This document shows, piece by piece, positions 7,140 through 13,777 of a stretch of 13,777 nt of DNA. Source of the stretch: Candidatus Peregrinibacteria bacterium (GTDB lineage: Bacteria > Patescibacteriota > Gracilibacteria > UBA1369 > LOWO2-01-FULL-3); NCBI GenBank assembly GCA_014728975.1, contig WJKQ01000038.1, positions 1-13,777 of the forward strand. The letters are read 5' to 3'. Position numbers and translations under genes: made by a program. Each line of letters begins with the position of its first letter. Within the stretch, counting starts at the first letter, position 1. The notes under the pieces were generated by a model. That model was not told the DNA's origin, ran no database searches, and saw only the letters and a list, made by a program, of their open reading frames with translations.

Positions 7140-8336
7140 TTATTTTCCGTAATATTTATTCAGTTTCTCTTGAATCCGCGATTTTGCTTTTTCTATGTTT
7201 GGATTAATACATTGATTTTCTTCATACAGTTTTTCCGCCTTTTTTATTAATTCTTCCGGCGGTGGTTCAACGTCATTATTTTTTCCCGGAGGTTTACAAT
7301 ATTCATAAGTATCTTTGATAAGCTGAAATCTATTATCCGAGTAAGGGAAAAAGTATGAATCATATTGAAATTTGAATGTTTCATGCGTAAAAATATCATC
7401 CCAATTCATTCCGAAATTTTCATTAAATATTCTTTCTCTTTCTTTAAGGAATCCGGGATTACAGCCTTTTGTCCTTCTTATATTTTTTTGGACCCTAGAT
7501 TCTGAAGCTCCGGGTGTTCTCCATCTTTTATCCCGGGGGGCAAATTTGCAAAACGAATCAAGCCAGTCGTAAAGCAGTTCAAATATTTTCTCCCATCCTT
7601 GCCGTATGGCTTTCCATTTTATAATTTTTGGCCGGTGTTTATGATAAATTTCTTTGTCTTTTAAAGAAAATTCAAACGCCTCAGGAATATTAAACGGACT
7701 TTTTTCCGCAAGTTCGTCAAAAGCTTTTAATCTTTCTTCGTGCATTTCGATTATCGGTGGAATCGAAAAATCTTTATTTATCTCAATTTCAAAAACAATT
7801 GCGTCTCTTAATGCAGTCTGTCCTTCCAGAGCTTTATCGAGGCCTTCTTCTATCAATTTCTTCAAAAAAACAGGATATGAAATACCCGATTTACCGAGAT
7901 CTATCACTTTTTGTATCGCCGGAATAATATTATTGCTTGCCTTAAGAAGTCTGGTGATATCTCCTTTTGCTTCAGCAAATGCTTTTTCTTCCTGTTCTTT
8001 TAAAGATTTTACAGTGTCCTCATAGGCTTTTAATGTCCGGGCCATTAATTTTTCATCATCGTAACCTTTTTCGGTTTCTTTTTCTGCTTCTTTTTTTGCT
8101 GAAGAAGAAAGTAAAGCTCCGTAGTATTGGCTGAATTTATTCATTAAATCCTCCTCTACAAGAGCGGCATTAAAAGCGTTAATGTCGTCCATTTCCTCAC
8201 CAAGCTGTTCCATCCTTCGTAAAGTTTCGACCATCTTGTCAAAATTTTCTCCCGACAGCCCTTTATCTTTGCATTCCTGCGTCATGTTTCTAAAGGTGCC
8301 GAACATCGCGTCTGTAATTGTTTTATCTATTGACAT
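7140..8336 (-). CDS. Uncharacterised helical protein
   Basis: 398 residues; I do not recognise a family. No signal peptide or membrane segment is seen, so it is probably cytoplasmic. Residues 1-210 are rich in Glu, Lys, Leu and Ala and read as helices, with a likely coiled-coil stretch about 80-135. Residues 240-345 are more globular and aromatic, with many Trp, Phe and Tyr (for example GWEKIFELLYDWLDSF at 247-262, FKFQYDSYFFPYSDNRF at 321-337) and several Cys (263, 292, 347, 376). A PEPPPEELIKKAEKLYEE segment (357-373) precedes a basic C-terminus. The ATG lies 2 nt after the stop of the 225-residue protein, so the two are almost surely co-translated. Both sit between a secreted protease and an exporter. 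Function unknown; a role tied to that block is only a guess. Confidence 0.85.
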   Translation of the reverse strand: MSIDKTITDAMFGTFRNMTQECKDKGLSGENFDKMVETLRRMEQLGEEMDDINAFNAALVEEDLMNKFSQYYGALLSSSAKKEAEKETEKGYDDEKLMARTLKAYEDTVKSLKEQEEKAFAEAKGDITRLLKASNNIIPAIQKVIDLGKSGISYPVFLKKLIEEGLDKALEGQTALRDAIVFEIEINKDFSIPPIIEMHEERLKAFDELAEKSPFNIPEAFEFSLKDKEIYHKHRPKIIKWKAIRQGWEKIFELLYDWLDSFCKFAPRDKRWRTPGASESRVQKNIRRTKGCNPGFLKERERIFNENFGMNWDDIFTHETFKFQYDSYFFPYSDNRFQLIKDTYEYCKPPGKNNDVEPPPEELIKKAEKLYEENQCINPNIEKAKSRIQEKLNKYYGK

Positions 8337-8338
8337 AA

Positions 8339-9016
8339 TTATTTTGTTCCTCTGTATAATTTGTGTTGTTCAATACGTTTTTTTACAACATCGTCAGGGT
8401 AAGGCAATTTTCTTCGGTGTCTTTCCTCGTTGAGAATCGCGTCATAATCAATTTCCCAATCCGGAAACCAGTCGCGGATTTTCGGGAGCACTCTTTCTTC
8501 CCAGTCTTTTTGCCCCTCTTTTCTGGCTTCTTTTGGGCTTTTTTCATTTACTTCCTCTTCAAATTCGTCTGTAACATCCGCATTTTCCCAGGTTTCAATA
8601 TTTTCAAGCATATCAATATCTCCGATAAATTCTGTTATTCCGAGTTCGTCCTTAAGAATCAATCTGCTGTGTTTTTGTTCAATATCCGCCAAAAAATTTA
8701 CTAGATCCATATCGGAATTTATCTCCGCTTCATCTATTGTTTCCAAAATCTCCTTTGTGCTTCCCCCTCTTACAGGTTCATTAAGTTTATCGTAAAGTTC
8801 TTTTAAAGCTTTATTTTTATCTTTCACAAAGGCTATGGCATTTTTTAAAGGTAGATCTCCCACTTTTTCTTTAAATTCTTTAAGGGTTTCGCATGAAGAA
8901 ATTGCTTCAAAAAGGGCCTTTTCCGTTTCATAAGAATTTATATACATCGGATTATTTTCGTATCTTTTCATACGGGCACGATAGTATTCGATGTATTCTT
9001 TTAATGCTTGATCCAT
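8339..9016 (-). CDS. Uncharacterised acidic helical protein
   Basis: 225 residues; no known family recognised. No signal peptide or membrane segment. The N-terminus (KEYIEYYRARMKRYENNPMY, 6-25) is basic and Tyr-rich; the middle is strongly acidic (about 88-160, with EFEEEVNEK at 151-159); the C-terminus is Trp- and Arg-rich (DWEERVLPKIRDWFPDWEID, 171-190, then EERHRRK). The pattern of Trp and acidic residues near 171-190 faintly resembles residues 245-262 of the 398-residue neighbour, which is not enough to claim common origin. It begins 12 nt after the protease stop and ends 2 nt before the neighbour, so all three probably share a transcript. Confidence 0.85.
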   Translation of the reverse strand: MDQALKEYIEYYRARMKRYENNPMYINSYETEKALFEAISSCETLKEFKEKVGDLPLKNAIAFVKDKNKALKELYDKLNEPVRGGSTKEILETIDEAEINSDMDLVNFLADIEQKHSRLILKDELGITEFIGDIDMLENIETWENADVTDEFEEEVNEKSPKEARKEGQKDWEERVLPKIRDWFPDWEIDYDAILNEERHRRKLPYPDDVVKKRIEQHKLYRGTK

Positions 9017-9028
9017 TATTTTGGTTTC

Positions 9029-10537
9029 TTAGTATAAAATACAGCCTATTGGATCCGCCTCGGGGTCTCCGGGCCCGCAAACCGCTTCCGGTGGACAGAC
9101 ACAATCTATAGGACAACTAGCGCAATTTTCATCGGTTACATCGCAAATTCCGTCTCCGCAAACCGGTCCCGCCGGTGGAGGCTCTGGCGCACATCCACGA
9201 TAATCAGCATCAGGACTTGAAGGATCACATATTTCTTCAACGGAACATACACAGTCTTCGCATACTGAACAGTTCTCAGTCGAATCACATGTTCCGTCTC
9301 CACAATAGGGTTCTTCAGGTGTCGGCTCCTCCGGTGGTGTTTCTTCTTCCTCCTGCTCTGTTACACATCCTCTAAAATCCGCTCCAGGTTCTCCCGGTGC
9401 GCAAATTTGCTCCATATAACATATACAATCGTCACAATTTGAGCAATTTTCTCCAGTTTCACATAAGAAATTTCCGCAAACGGGTTCAGACACGGGTTCT
9501 GTAGCCGGCTCTTCAGCAGGTTCCTGTTCTTCAGCAGGTTCTTCTTCTATCTCTTCCTGTTCTTCTTCGGTTTCGGGTATTGGAGTTTCCGGCGGGGGTT
9601 CCGTTTCAGGTTTTTCTTTACATACACAACCGACACATTCTTCATCCGCAGAGCATCCGGTTGGTTCAGCTTTTGGATCACATTCCTCCGGTTCCTCAAC
9701 TTTTCCATCGCCGCAAACAGGTTTTTTCTCTTCTTCTTTTACACATTTACATTCGTCTGTGCATTTTGCCCCTTCTTCACAACCGGTTGGTTCGGCTTTT
9801 GGATCACATTCTTCTTTTGGATCTATATCTTCATCAACTTTTCCATTACCGCAGCAGCATTTTGCCGGACATTTTTTATCTTCTCCCGTACAATTATTTT
9901 CGACGATCTGATCTATTTGAGCCTGGTTCGGTTTCGCATCAGGTCCCCAGGTTCTACCCATAATACTATTGCCATATTGCCCCGTTGCTTCATCATAATC
10001 TTCTCCAAGTCCCAACATGTGGCCCGCTTCGTGTGCCGCGTCCTTAAATGTCTCACCCTGTTGGGGATTGTAAGTTTCTCCACCTACCGTTACCGGACCC
10101 GATATTTCTCTGCTTGTAGATGTTGACCATTTTCCGTTGGTGCTTTGTCCATTCTGAGAAATTACCTGAAGTGCGATTCTTTGAACTCCGTTACTGTCAA
10201 CGGGTAATGCCGCTGTAACAGTTACGCAATGACGATTTTTTGCGTCATCATGCTGACAGTTTGGAGGGTTTGTAGCATTTACTTCCACTGCAACTTCACA
10301 TTCACATTTACCTGTTGTCTGGTTCGGTTGATTCCATACATCTTTAATTTCATTTACCCATTTATTCATTTGTTGGTTTGTAGCTCCCGCAAATGCGATA
10401 TTTATTGTAATTGTGATTTTACATTCGGTCCTTGAACATGTGTTTTCCGCCATTGCAATATTTGAAAATAGGAAAGAACTCAGCAAAAATATTGTGAGAA
10501 ATATTCCAGATATTCGATATTTCCTGAATTTATTCAT
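9029..10537 (-). CDS. Secreted metzincin-like zinc metalloprotease with Cys-rich repeat tail
   Basis: 502 residues. A Sec signal peptide (basic MNKFRKYR, hydrophobic 11-28) is followed by a probable AMA cleavage site after residue 30. The catalytic part holds HEAGHMLGLGED (169-180): His169, Glu170 and His173 match HExxH, and Gly176 and the downstream SIMG (191-194) match the metzincin glycine and Met-turn. The third zinc ligand is normally His or Asp at the eleventh motif position; here that is Glu179, with Asp180 next. From 228 on the protein is a stalk of Cys-rich units: two of CGxGKVxE...ECDPKAEPTGC type (229-265, 275-306) and three of CGxxxCxxxENCxxCxxC type (354-391, 412-449, 460-499), divided by Pro/Glu-rich linkers (309-353, 393-410). 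Such repeats are disulfide-rich extracellular modules. No sorting motif or terminal membrane anchor is seen, so it may be released or held by the repeats. Confidence 0.85.
   Translation of the reverse strand: MNKFRKYRISGIFLTIFLLSSFLFSNIAMAENTCSRTECKITITINIAFAGATNQQMNKWVNEIKDVWNQPNQTTGKCECEVAVEVNATNPPNCQHDDAKNRHCVTVTAALPVDSNGVQRIALQVISQNGQSTNGKWSTSTSREISGPVTVGGETYNPQQGETFKDAAHEAGHMLGLGEDYDEATGQYGNSIMGRTWGPDAKPNQAQIDQIVENNCTGEDKKCPAKCCCGNGKVDEDIDPKEECDPKAEPTGCEEGAKCTDECKCVKEEEKKPVCGDGKVEEPEECDPKAEPTGCSADEECVGCVCKEKPETEPPPETPIPETEEEQEEIEEEPAEEQEPAEEPATEPVSEPVCGNFLCETGENCSNCDDCICYMEQICAPGEPGADFRGCVTEQEEEETPPEEPTPEEPYCGDGTCDSTENCSVCEDCVCSVEEICDPSSPDADYRGCAPEPPPAGPVCGDGICDVTDENCASCPIDCVCPPEAVCGPGDPEADPIGCILY
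9657..9811. repeat. Two near-identical 29-bp direct repeats in the protease gene
   Basis: Copies lie at 9657-9685 and 9783-9811 and differ at one base (A/G). They encode the shared ECDPKAEPTG stretch in the two first-type Cys-rich units. The near identity at the DNA level, while the flanks have diverged, points to a fairly recent duplication or gene conversion within the gene. Confidence 0.75.
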
Positions 10538-10560
10538 AATTTATAATTAAAAAATATGTA

Positions 10561-11193
10561 TTAAACAGTCTTGAATTTTTTGTTTTCTTCATCAAATTCG
10601 ACAGTATTTTTATTTTCCTCCCACCAGCTAAACCATTTATCTTTTTCATAACCATAATCCTGATCTGTATTTTCTCTTAAAATAAAATAAGCATATTCCC
10701 TTAAAAGCATTATCGGTTCCGAAGGTACCATCATTTCTTCGGAATCAAGCGCGTCTATCAGTACAGGCACAGCTGCCTTTTCTCCAAAAAGTGAAAGTAT
10801 CTGAGCAGTCTGTACCTTTATTGTTGGATCCGTGTCCTGAAGACCTTTGTTAAGAAGAGGAATAATTTCAGATTTTTTCTCGGGAATCTGGTATGCCAAT
10901 CCGGAAAGAGAAATGAAAGAAATATATCTTACTTTTTTGTCTTCGTTTTCAATCATGTCGGCAAGTCCGGGAATAGCATCTTCTCCCAGATTTTTTATCG
11001 CATCAACAGTTTCGGAATAATCCGACGTTTTAAAATCGTATGCTTCGATTGCTTCATCGATTGAATTTTGAACGGGATCGGAAATAAAAGGGATTCTGAT
11101 CTCTTTGCTGTATCTAATCCATGCGGCACCTATCCCAATCGTTACCGTTATTATCAGAAGGATAATAAATGTAATAAATCTTGGTTTGTCCAT
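10561..11193 (-). CDS. Membrane-anchored HEAT-repeat protein
   Basis: 210 residues from ATG at 11193. A basic N-terminus and one membrane helix (about 6-26) anchor it; with MDKPR at the start, the rest probably lies outside the membrane. From about 58 to 175 there are three or more HEAT/PBS-lyase-type helical repeats, for example AIKNLGEDAIPGLADMIENE (65-84), IIPLLNKGLQDTDPTIKVQT (110-129) and AVPVLIDALDSEE (141-153). The C-terminus has a KWFSWWEENK motif (186-195), as in some bacterial HEAT-repeat proteins. HEAT repeats bind proteins, so a scaffold role is likely; no catalytic residues are seen. An upstream in-frame TTG at 11235 would add 14 residues but would start upstream of the predicted transcription start. 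The protease gene follows after 23 nt, suggesting co-expression. Confidence 0.85.
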   Translation of the reverse strand: MDKPRFITFIILLIITVTIGIGAAWIRYSKEIRIPFISDPVQNSIDEAIEAYDFKTSDYSETVDAIKNLGEDAIPGLADMIENEDKKVRYISFISLSGLAYQIPEKKSEIIPLLNKGLQDTDPTIKVQTAQILSLFGEKAAVPVLIDALDSEEMMVPSEPIMLLREYAYFILRENTDQDYGYEKDKWFSWWEENKNTVEFDEENKKFKTV

Positions 11194-11225
11194 AATTATT
11201 TTTTTAAACGTGTATTCGGCTAAAA

Positions 11226-11231
11226 AGTATA
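11226..11231 (-). promoter_or_regulatory. Extended -10 promoter element of the HEAT-repeat gene
   Basis: On the minus strand TGCTATACT contains a TGn extension and a TATACT -10 (5 of 6). No good -35 lies 16-18 bp upstream, as is common for extended -10 promoters. Transcription would start near 11219, about 26 nt before the ATG at 11193. Confidence 0.45.
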
Positions 11232-11248
11232 GCAATATTTATTGCTAT
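11229..11248. promoter_or_regulatory. Perfect 9+9 bp inverted repeat: operator or terminator
   Basis: ATAGCAATA (11229-11237) and TATTGCTAT (11240-11248) are perfect 9-bp arms around 2 nt. The repeat overlaps the -10 element of the HEAT-repeat gene and its upstream spacer, a normal operator position. On the minus strand it is followed by ACTTTTTA, so it could also act as an AT-rich terminator for the cytidine deaminase gene, whose stop is about 36 nt upstream. The 2-nt centre favours a protein site. Confidence 0.5.
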
Positions 11249-11284
11249 TTCTACTTCTTGTGTTTTACAAATTTTTAAATAGTT

Positions 11285-11782
11285 TTATACCATCCCCAAA
11301 TGTTTTGGGCCAAAGTTAAATGGAAGATAATTATCCATCCCTACTATCCTTCTTATTTTGCCGTTTGTGCATGCGGCTATGATTGTTATCTCCTCGCCGG
11401 ATATTTGTTCCGCTTCAACCAGAACCTGACGGCATGAGCCGCAAGCATCTATAGGTTCAGTAGAATCACATTCATCGCTTTTTCCTGTTATTGCTACAAT
11501 ATTTATATCATTTATGTGGCCATGGTTTGATGCTTCCAATATAGCGGCTCTTTCCGCACAGATTGTTGAGCCGTACGCAGCATTTTCATAATTTTTCCCT
11601 ATGAATATTTTTCCTGTTTTTGTTCTTACTGCGGCTCTTACATTAAATCCCGAATATGGACTGTGTCCGTTGTTTTTCAAAGCGTCTTCAGCGGCTTCGA
11701 TCGTTTCTATTTCTTCCTCGTTTGGAAGTTCATCAATATTTTCATATTCATCGTAAGCGATTTCTAATATTTTTCTTGTCAT
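11285..11782 (-). CDS. cdd: Cytidine deaminase
   Basis: 165 residues. Converts cytidine and deoxycytidine to uridine and deoxyuridine in pyrimidine salvage. SPYSGFNVRAAV (41-52) and NYENAAYGSTICAERAAI (64-81) hold the substrate site and catalytic Cys75-Ala-Glu77; ACGSCRQVL (113-121) gives zinc ligands Cys114 and Cys117. Together with Cys75 this is the three-Cys zinc site of the short tetrameric class. The usual Pro of PCGxCRQ is Ala113. The family is usually about 130 residues; here about 25 extra acidic residues (ENIDELPNEEEIET) precede the core. The start is ATG at 11782 with a readable promoter upstream. Salvage enzymes are expected in cells with reduced nucleotide synthesis, but the window does not test that. 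Confidence 0.95.
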   Translation of the reverse strand: MTRKILEIAYDEYENIDELPNEEEIETIEAAEDALKNNGHSPYSGFNVRAAVRTKTGKIFIGKNYENAAYGSTICAERAAILEASNHGHINDINIVAITGKSDECDSTEPIDACGSCRQVLVEAEQISGEEITIIAACTNGKIRRIVGMDNYLPFNFGPKHLGMV

Positions 11783-11824
11783 CTTTATTTTGTAAAAGGA
11801 ATAAATGTTAATATTTTAGCCTTA

Positions 11825-11852
11825 TTTATACAATGTATTTTTTACATGTCCA
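11825..11852 (-). promoter_or_regulatory. Putative cdd promoter
   Basis: On the minus strand TGGACA (11852-11847, 5 of 6) and TATAAA (11830-11825, 5 of 6) are 16 bp apart. Transcription would begin near 11818, leaving a leader of about 36 nt. The 169-base gap 11783-11951 holds this promoter and that of the SLH gene; the AT-rich remainder shows nothing else. Confidence 0.5.
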
Positions 11853-11915
11853 GCTTGACCTGTCCTTGTTTTATTATATTATTTTTTTCTTTTACTGGAA
11901 TCGGCGACATTCAAT

Positions 11916-11924
11916 TGTTATAAT
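11916..11924 (+). promoter_or_regulatory. Extended -10 promoter of the SLH protein gene
   Basis: TGTTATAAT (11916-11924) is a perfect TATAAT with a TGn extension. The hexamer 17 bp upstream, TGGAAT, matches the -35 consensus poorly. Transcription would start near 11931, about 20 nt before the ATG at 11952. Confidence 0.55.
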
Positions 11925-11951
11925 TTTTATAATTATTTTTAACTTTAAATT

Positions 11952-12866
11952 ATGAAAAAGTTTCTTAAAAATTCTGTTATCGCAATTATAATCGCGTTAA
12001 TGGTAATTTTGCTTATTCCTGCTTCTTATGCAGTAGATTGTTTTAGGGATCCTGTTTATGATCGTGACTGGAATGCGGAAGTAACCACCGGAGCTTTTGT
12101 TCGGGATGTTGCCTGTATGGAAGGCTCAGTGATACTAACGACTTTACCCGTAGGCGAAGTTGTTCATGTTACTGCTGAAACCGATGGCTGGTATAAAATT
12201 GAGAGAAACGACGGCACTTTTGGTTGGGTTGGACAATGGCTTATTTCACCTACTTCCAAGTCTTTTGTCATGAATGTTTCACAGCCCGAAGAACCTAAAG
12301 AACCTATGCATGATATATCAGGACATATTTATGAAGACGCGATCTGGTATATTTATGAAAATGGCATTGTCGACGGATATCCGGATGGTTCTTATAAACC
12401 TAATACTACGATCAATCGTGCCGAATTGCTAAAAATAATCGTAGAAGCTGTTTATGAAAACGACGAATTTAATTCCTATCAGAACGAAAATTGTTTTTCT
12501 GACGTGCCCCCGGGTGAGTGGTTTACAAATTATGTATGTTTCGGAAAAGCTATGGGAATTGTTGAAGGTTACGGTGATGGAACTTTCAGGCCGGCACGTG
12601 AAATTAATTTTGTGGAGGCTCTTAAAATTGCAATGAATACTTTTGGTTACGATTATGAAGAAACCGATCCCTGGTATAAAGGATTTGTAGATACCGCTTC
12701 GAAAAATAATTTTATTCCTCTGGATGTTGATTATTTCGGAGAGCAATACAGTCGTGGACAGATGGCTGAAATGATTACACGAATATTAAAATTTGAAAAC
12801 GGTACCTTAAACGAATATTTGGGTGATGATTCCGATGAAAGAGTAGCCTATGATGAATTAATGTAA
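11952..12866 (+). CDS. Secreted SH3-like and triple-SLH surface protein
   Basis: 304 residues. The signal peptide (MKKFLKN, hydrophobic 9-22) probably ends at ASYA, residue 27. An SH3b-like domain (about 43-98, with VGEVVHVTAETDGWYKIE at 67-84 and GWVGQWLI at 91-98) often binds peptidoglycan in other proteins. Three SLH motifs follow: 122-168 (GIVDGYPDGSYKPNTTINRAEL), 182-231 (MGIVEGYGDGTFRPAREINFVE) and 238-283, the last more diverged (NNFIPLDVD, then YSRGQMAEMITRIL). SLH triads usually tie surface proteins to pyruvylated wall polymers. There is no large effector domain, so it may be a wall-binding adaptor. Cys30 and Cys55 could pair in a disulfide. It has its own promoter, no Shine-Dalgarno sequence, and ends 2 nt from the convergent neighbour. 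Confidence 0.92.
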   Translation: MKKFLKNSVIAIIIALMVILLIPASYAVDCFRDPVYDRDWNAEVTTGAFVRDVACMEGSVILTTLPVGEVVHVTAETDGWYKIERNDGTFGWVGQWLISPTSKSFVMNVSQPEEPKEPMHDISGHIYEDAIWYIYENGIVDGYPDGSYKPNTTINRAELLKIIVEAVYENDEFNSYQNENCFSDVPPGEWFTNYVCFGKAMGIVEGYGDGTFRPAREINFVEALKIAMNTFGYDYEETDPWYKGFVDTASKNNFIPLDVDYFGEQYSRGQMAEMITRILKFENGTLNEYLGDDSDERVAYDELM

Positions 12867-12868
12867 AT

Positions 12869-13777
12869 TTATCTTAACAATCGAAGGAGTTTTATTTTAA
12901 TTTCGTCTTTATCGGGAGCAAGGCCTATTTCGATGGTACCAACAGGCTCTTGTTTGGTTATTCCTTCCTCTTTTACGATTTTATTTATGTACATTACTTT
13001 TCTTGTAAAGCTCAGTCTCCCCGTATAGATATTTCCTTTTCTAAAAAAAGTATAGTGGCATTTTACGTTAAGTCCTTCTATATTAACTTCTCCGCCTCTT
13101 GATTTATAAATATATATATCGGATCTTTTCATCTCAGGTGATGTTACCGCTTCATCAACTGCGTTTCTCCAGGCTCTTCTTGCTTCTTTTTTTGATTCTG
13201 AAGCTGTTTCCTTTTCTTCTTTCTTTTTTACTTCTGGTTTTTGTTTTTTAATATAATTTTCTATCTTTTCATCAATCATTTTTACGGCTTCGCTTATACC
13301 ATCCGCTCTATTTCCTGAAACTTTCAGGTAAGGGAAGCCGTCACTTTCCTCCAAAATTAAAATTGTTGTCACGTTTTTACCTGTTATTTCATCTATGACA
13401 GTAATTTTTGGCATTACCGTCTCTATCATGAGCGAGCTCATGGGGTATTTTTTCAGTATTACATCTATCTGCGGCCTTATTTTTTCAAATAATGTTTTCC
13501 TGCTTTCTCTTTTTTCAGGCTTTTCTTCCGGTTTGGACGGAGACAATAAATCTTCCGCGACTGCCGACTCAGGTTTTTTTTCTTCCTCCAGTTCCTTTTT
13601 AATCTCTTTTTTAAGTTTTTTGGCAGTTTCTTCGGCTGTTTCTTTTCTTTCTATTCTTTTTTTTGCGAGAAATTTCCTTCTTAAAGCGCGAAGTCTTTCT
13701 TTTCTCTGTGCATATTCGAACCAGCTTAATCCATAAACCAGTGTTTTTCTGAAACTGGGTCTTATATTGAAAAATCC
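12869..13777 (-). CDS. Charged protein of unknown function, 5' end cut by window
   Basis: 302 residues are visible and the frame stays open to the right edge, so the start lies outside. A TTG at 13546 is a possible internal start but the 77 upstream codons look truly coding. Family not recognised. The first visible part is basic (RKERLRALRRKFLAKKR, 25-41) and turns into Lys/Glu-rich helix (43-70), a likely coiled coil. Residues about 94-178 look alpha/beta (EKIRPQIDVILKKYP, then TTILILEESDGFPYLKV); a second Lys/Glu linker follows (about 180-198). The last 90 residues are mostly beta-strand (RSDIYIYKSRGGEVNIEG, CHYTFFRKGNIYTGRLSF), ending in a short basic tail KLLRLLR. No membrane segment is visible. 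Nothing shows its role. Confidence 0.8.
   Translation of the reverse strand, partial: GFFNIRPSFRKTLVYGLSWFEYAQRKERLRALRRKFLAKKRIERKETAEETAKKLKKEIKKELEEEKKPESAVAEDLLSPSKPEEKPEKRESRKTLFEKIRPQIDVILKKYPMSSLMIETVMPKITVIDEITGKNVTTILILEESDGFPYLKVSGNRADGISEAVKMIDEKIENYIKKQKPEVKKKEEKETASESKKEARRAWRNAVDEAVTSPEMKRSDIYIYKSRGGEVNIEGLNVKCHYTFFRKGNIYTGRLSFTRKVMYINKIVKEEGITKQEPVGTIEIGLAPDKDEIKIKLLRLLR

Noticed and set aside
5321..10537. Type I secretion of the protease by the neighbouring exporter
   Set aside because: The protease has a Sec signal peptide, and the ATPase/permease pair is of MacB type, not the HlyB type used for large proteins.
1..13777. UGA=Gly recoding as in Absconditabacteria/Gracilibacteria
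   Set aside because: TGA ends the permease and ATPase genes exactly at family-typical or operon-consistent positions.
1..13777. CRISPR array, tRNA, rRNA, insertion sequence or phage genes
   Set aside because: No spaced repeats, cloverleaf, transposase motif or terminal repeats were seen on either strand.

Overview
The window is compact, AT-rich bacterial DNA with 13 protein genes, no RNA gene and no visible mobile element. No gap between genes exceeds 169 bases. TGA ends two well-recognised genes (the ABC permease and ATPase), so the standard bacterial code fits and the UGA=Gly code of some Gracilibacteria/Absconditabacteria does not. Neighbouring genes are often only 2 nt apart, Shine-Dalgarno sequences are almost absent, and there are many lysine-rich, poorly known proteins plus an SLH-domain surface protein. 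Together this suggests a small-genome bacterium, possibly of the Patescibacteria/CPR group (for example Peregrinibacteria). That placement is inference and there is no marker gene here to prove it.

Left block (1-3250) is a nucleotide and DNA-damage region. A LOG-family nucleotide-binding protein (cut by the left edge), a small SRAP-like protein and a Y-family translesion polymerase (UmuC type) lie in a row on the minus strand. A canonical SRAP protein (YedK/HMCES type) diverges from the polymerase gene. Both promoters can be read in the 112-base gap, and a 6+6 bp inverted repeat covers the polymerase -10 element. The small protein appears to be a shortened SRAP relative in which the catalytic His and Glu are not recognisable.

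Central block (3253-11193) holds seven minus-strand genes in head-to-tail order: a membrane-anchored HEAT-repeat protein, a secreted metzincin-like protease with a cysteine-rich repeat tail, two uncharacterised helical cytoplasmic proteins, then a MacAB/YknXYZ-type exporter made of a membrane fusion protein, an ATPase and a permease. The ATPase carries an N-terminal YHS domain (a putative metal-binding module), an uncommon fusion that suggests metal-linked export. The exporter has its own readable promoter, so the block may be one transcription unit with an internal start.

Right block (11285-13777) holds a cytidine deaminase (minus) divergent from a secreted SH3 + triple-SLH protein (plus), which converges with a charged protein of unknown function cut by the right edge. 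The envelope genes (HEAT anchor, protease, exporter, SLH protein) sit together, and a joint role at the cell surface is plausible but unproven.
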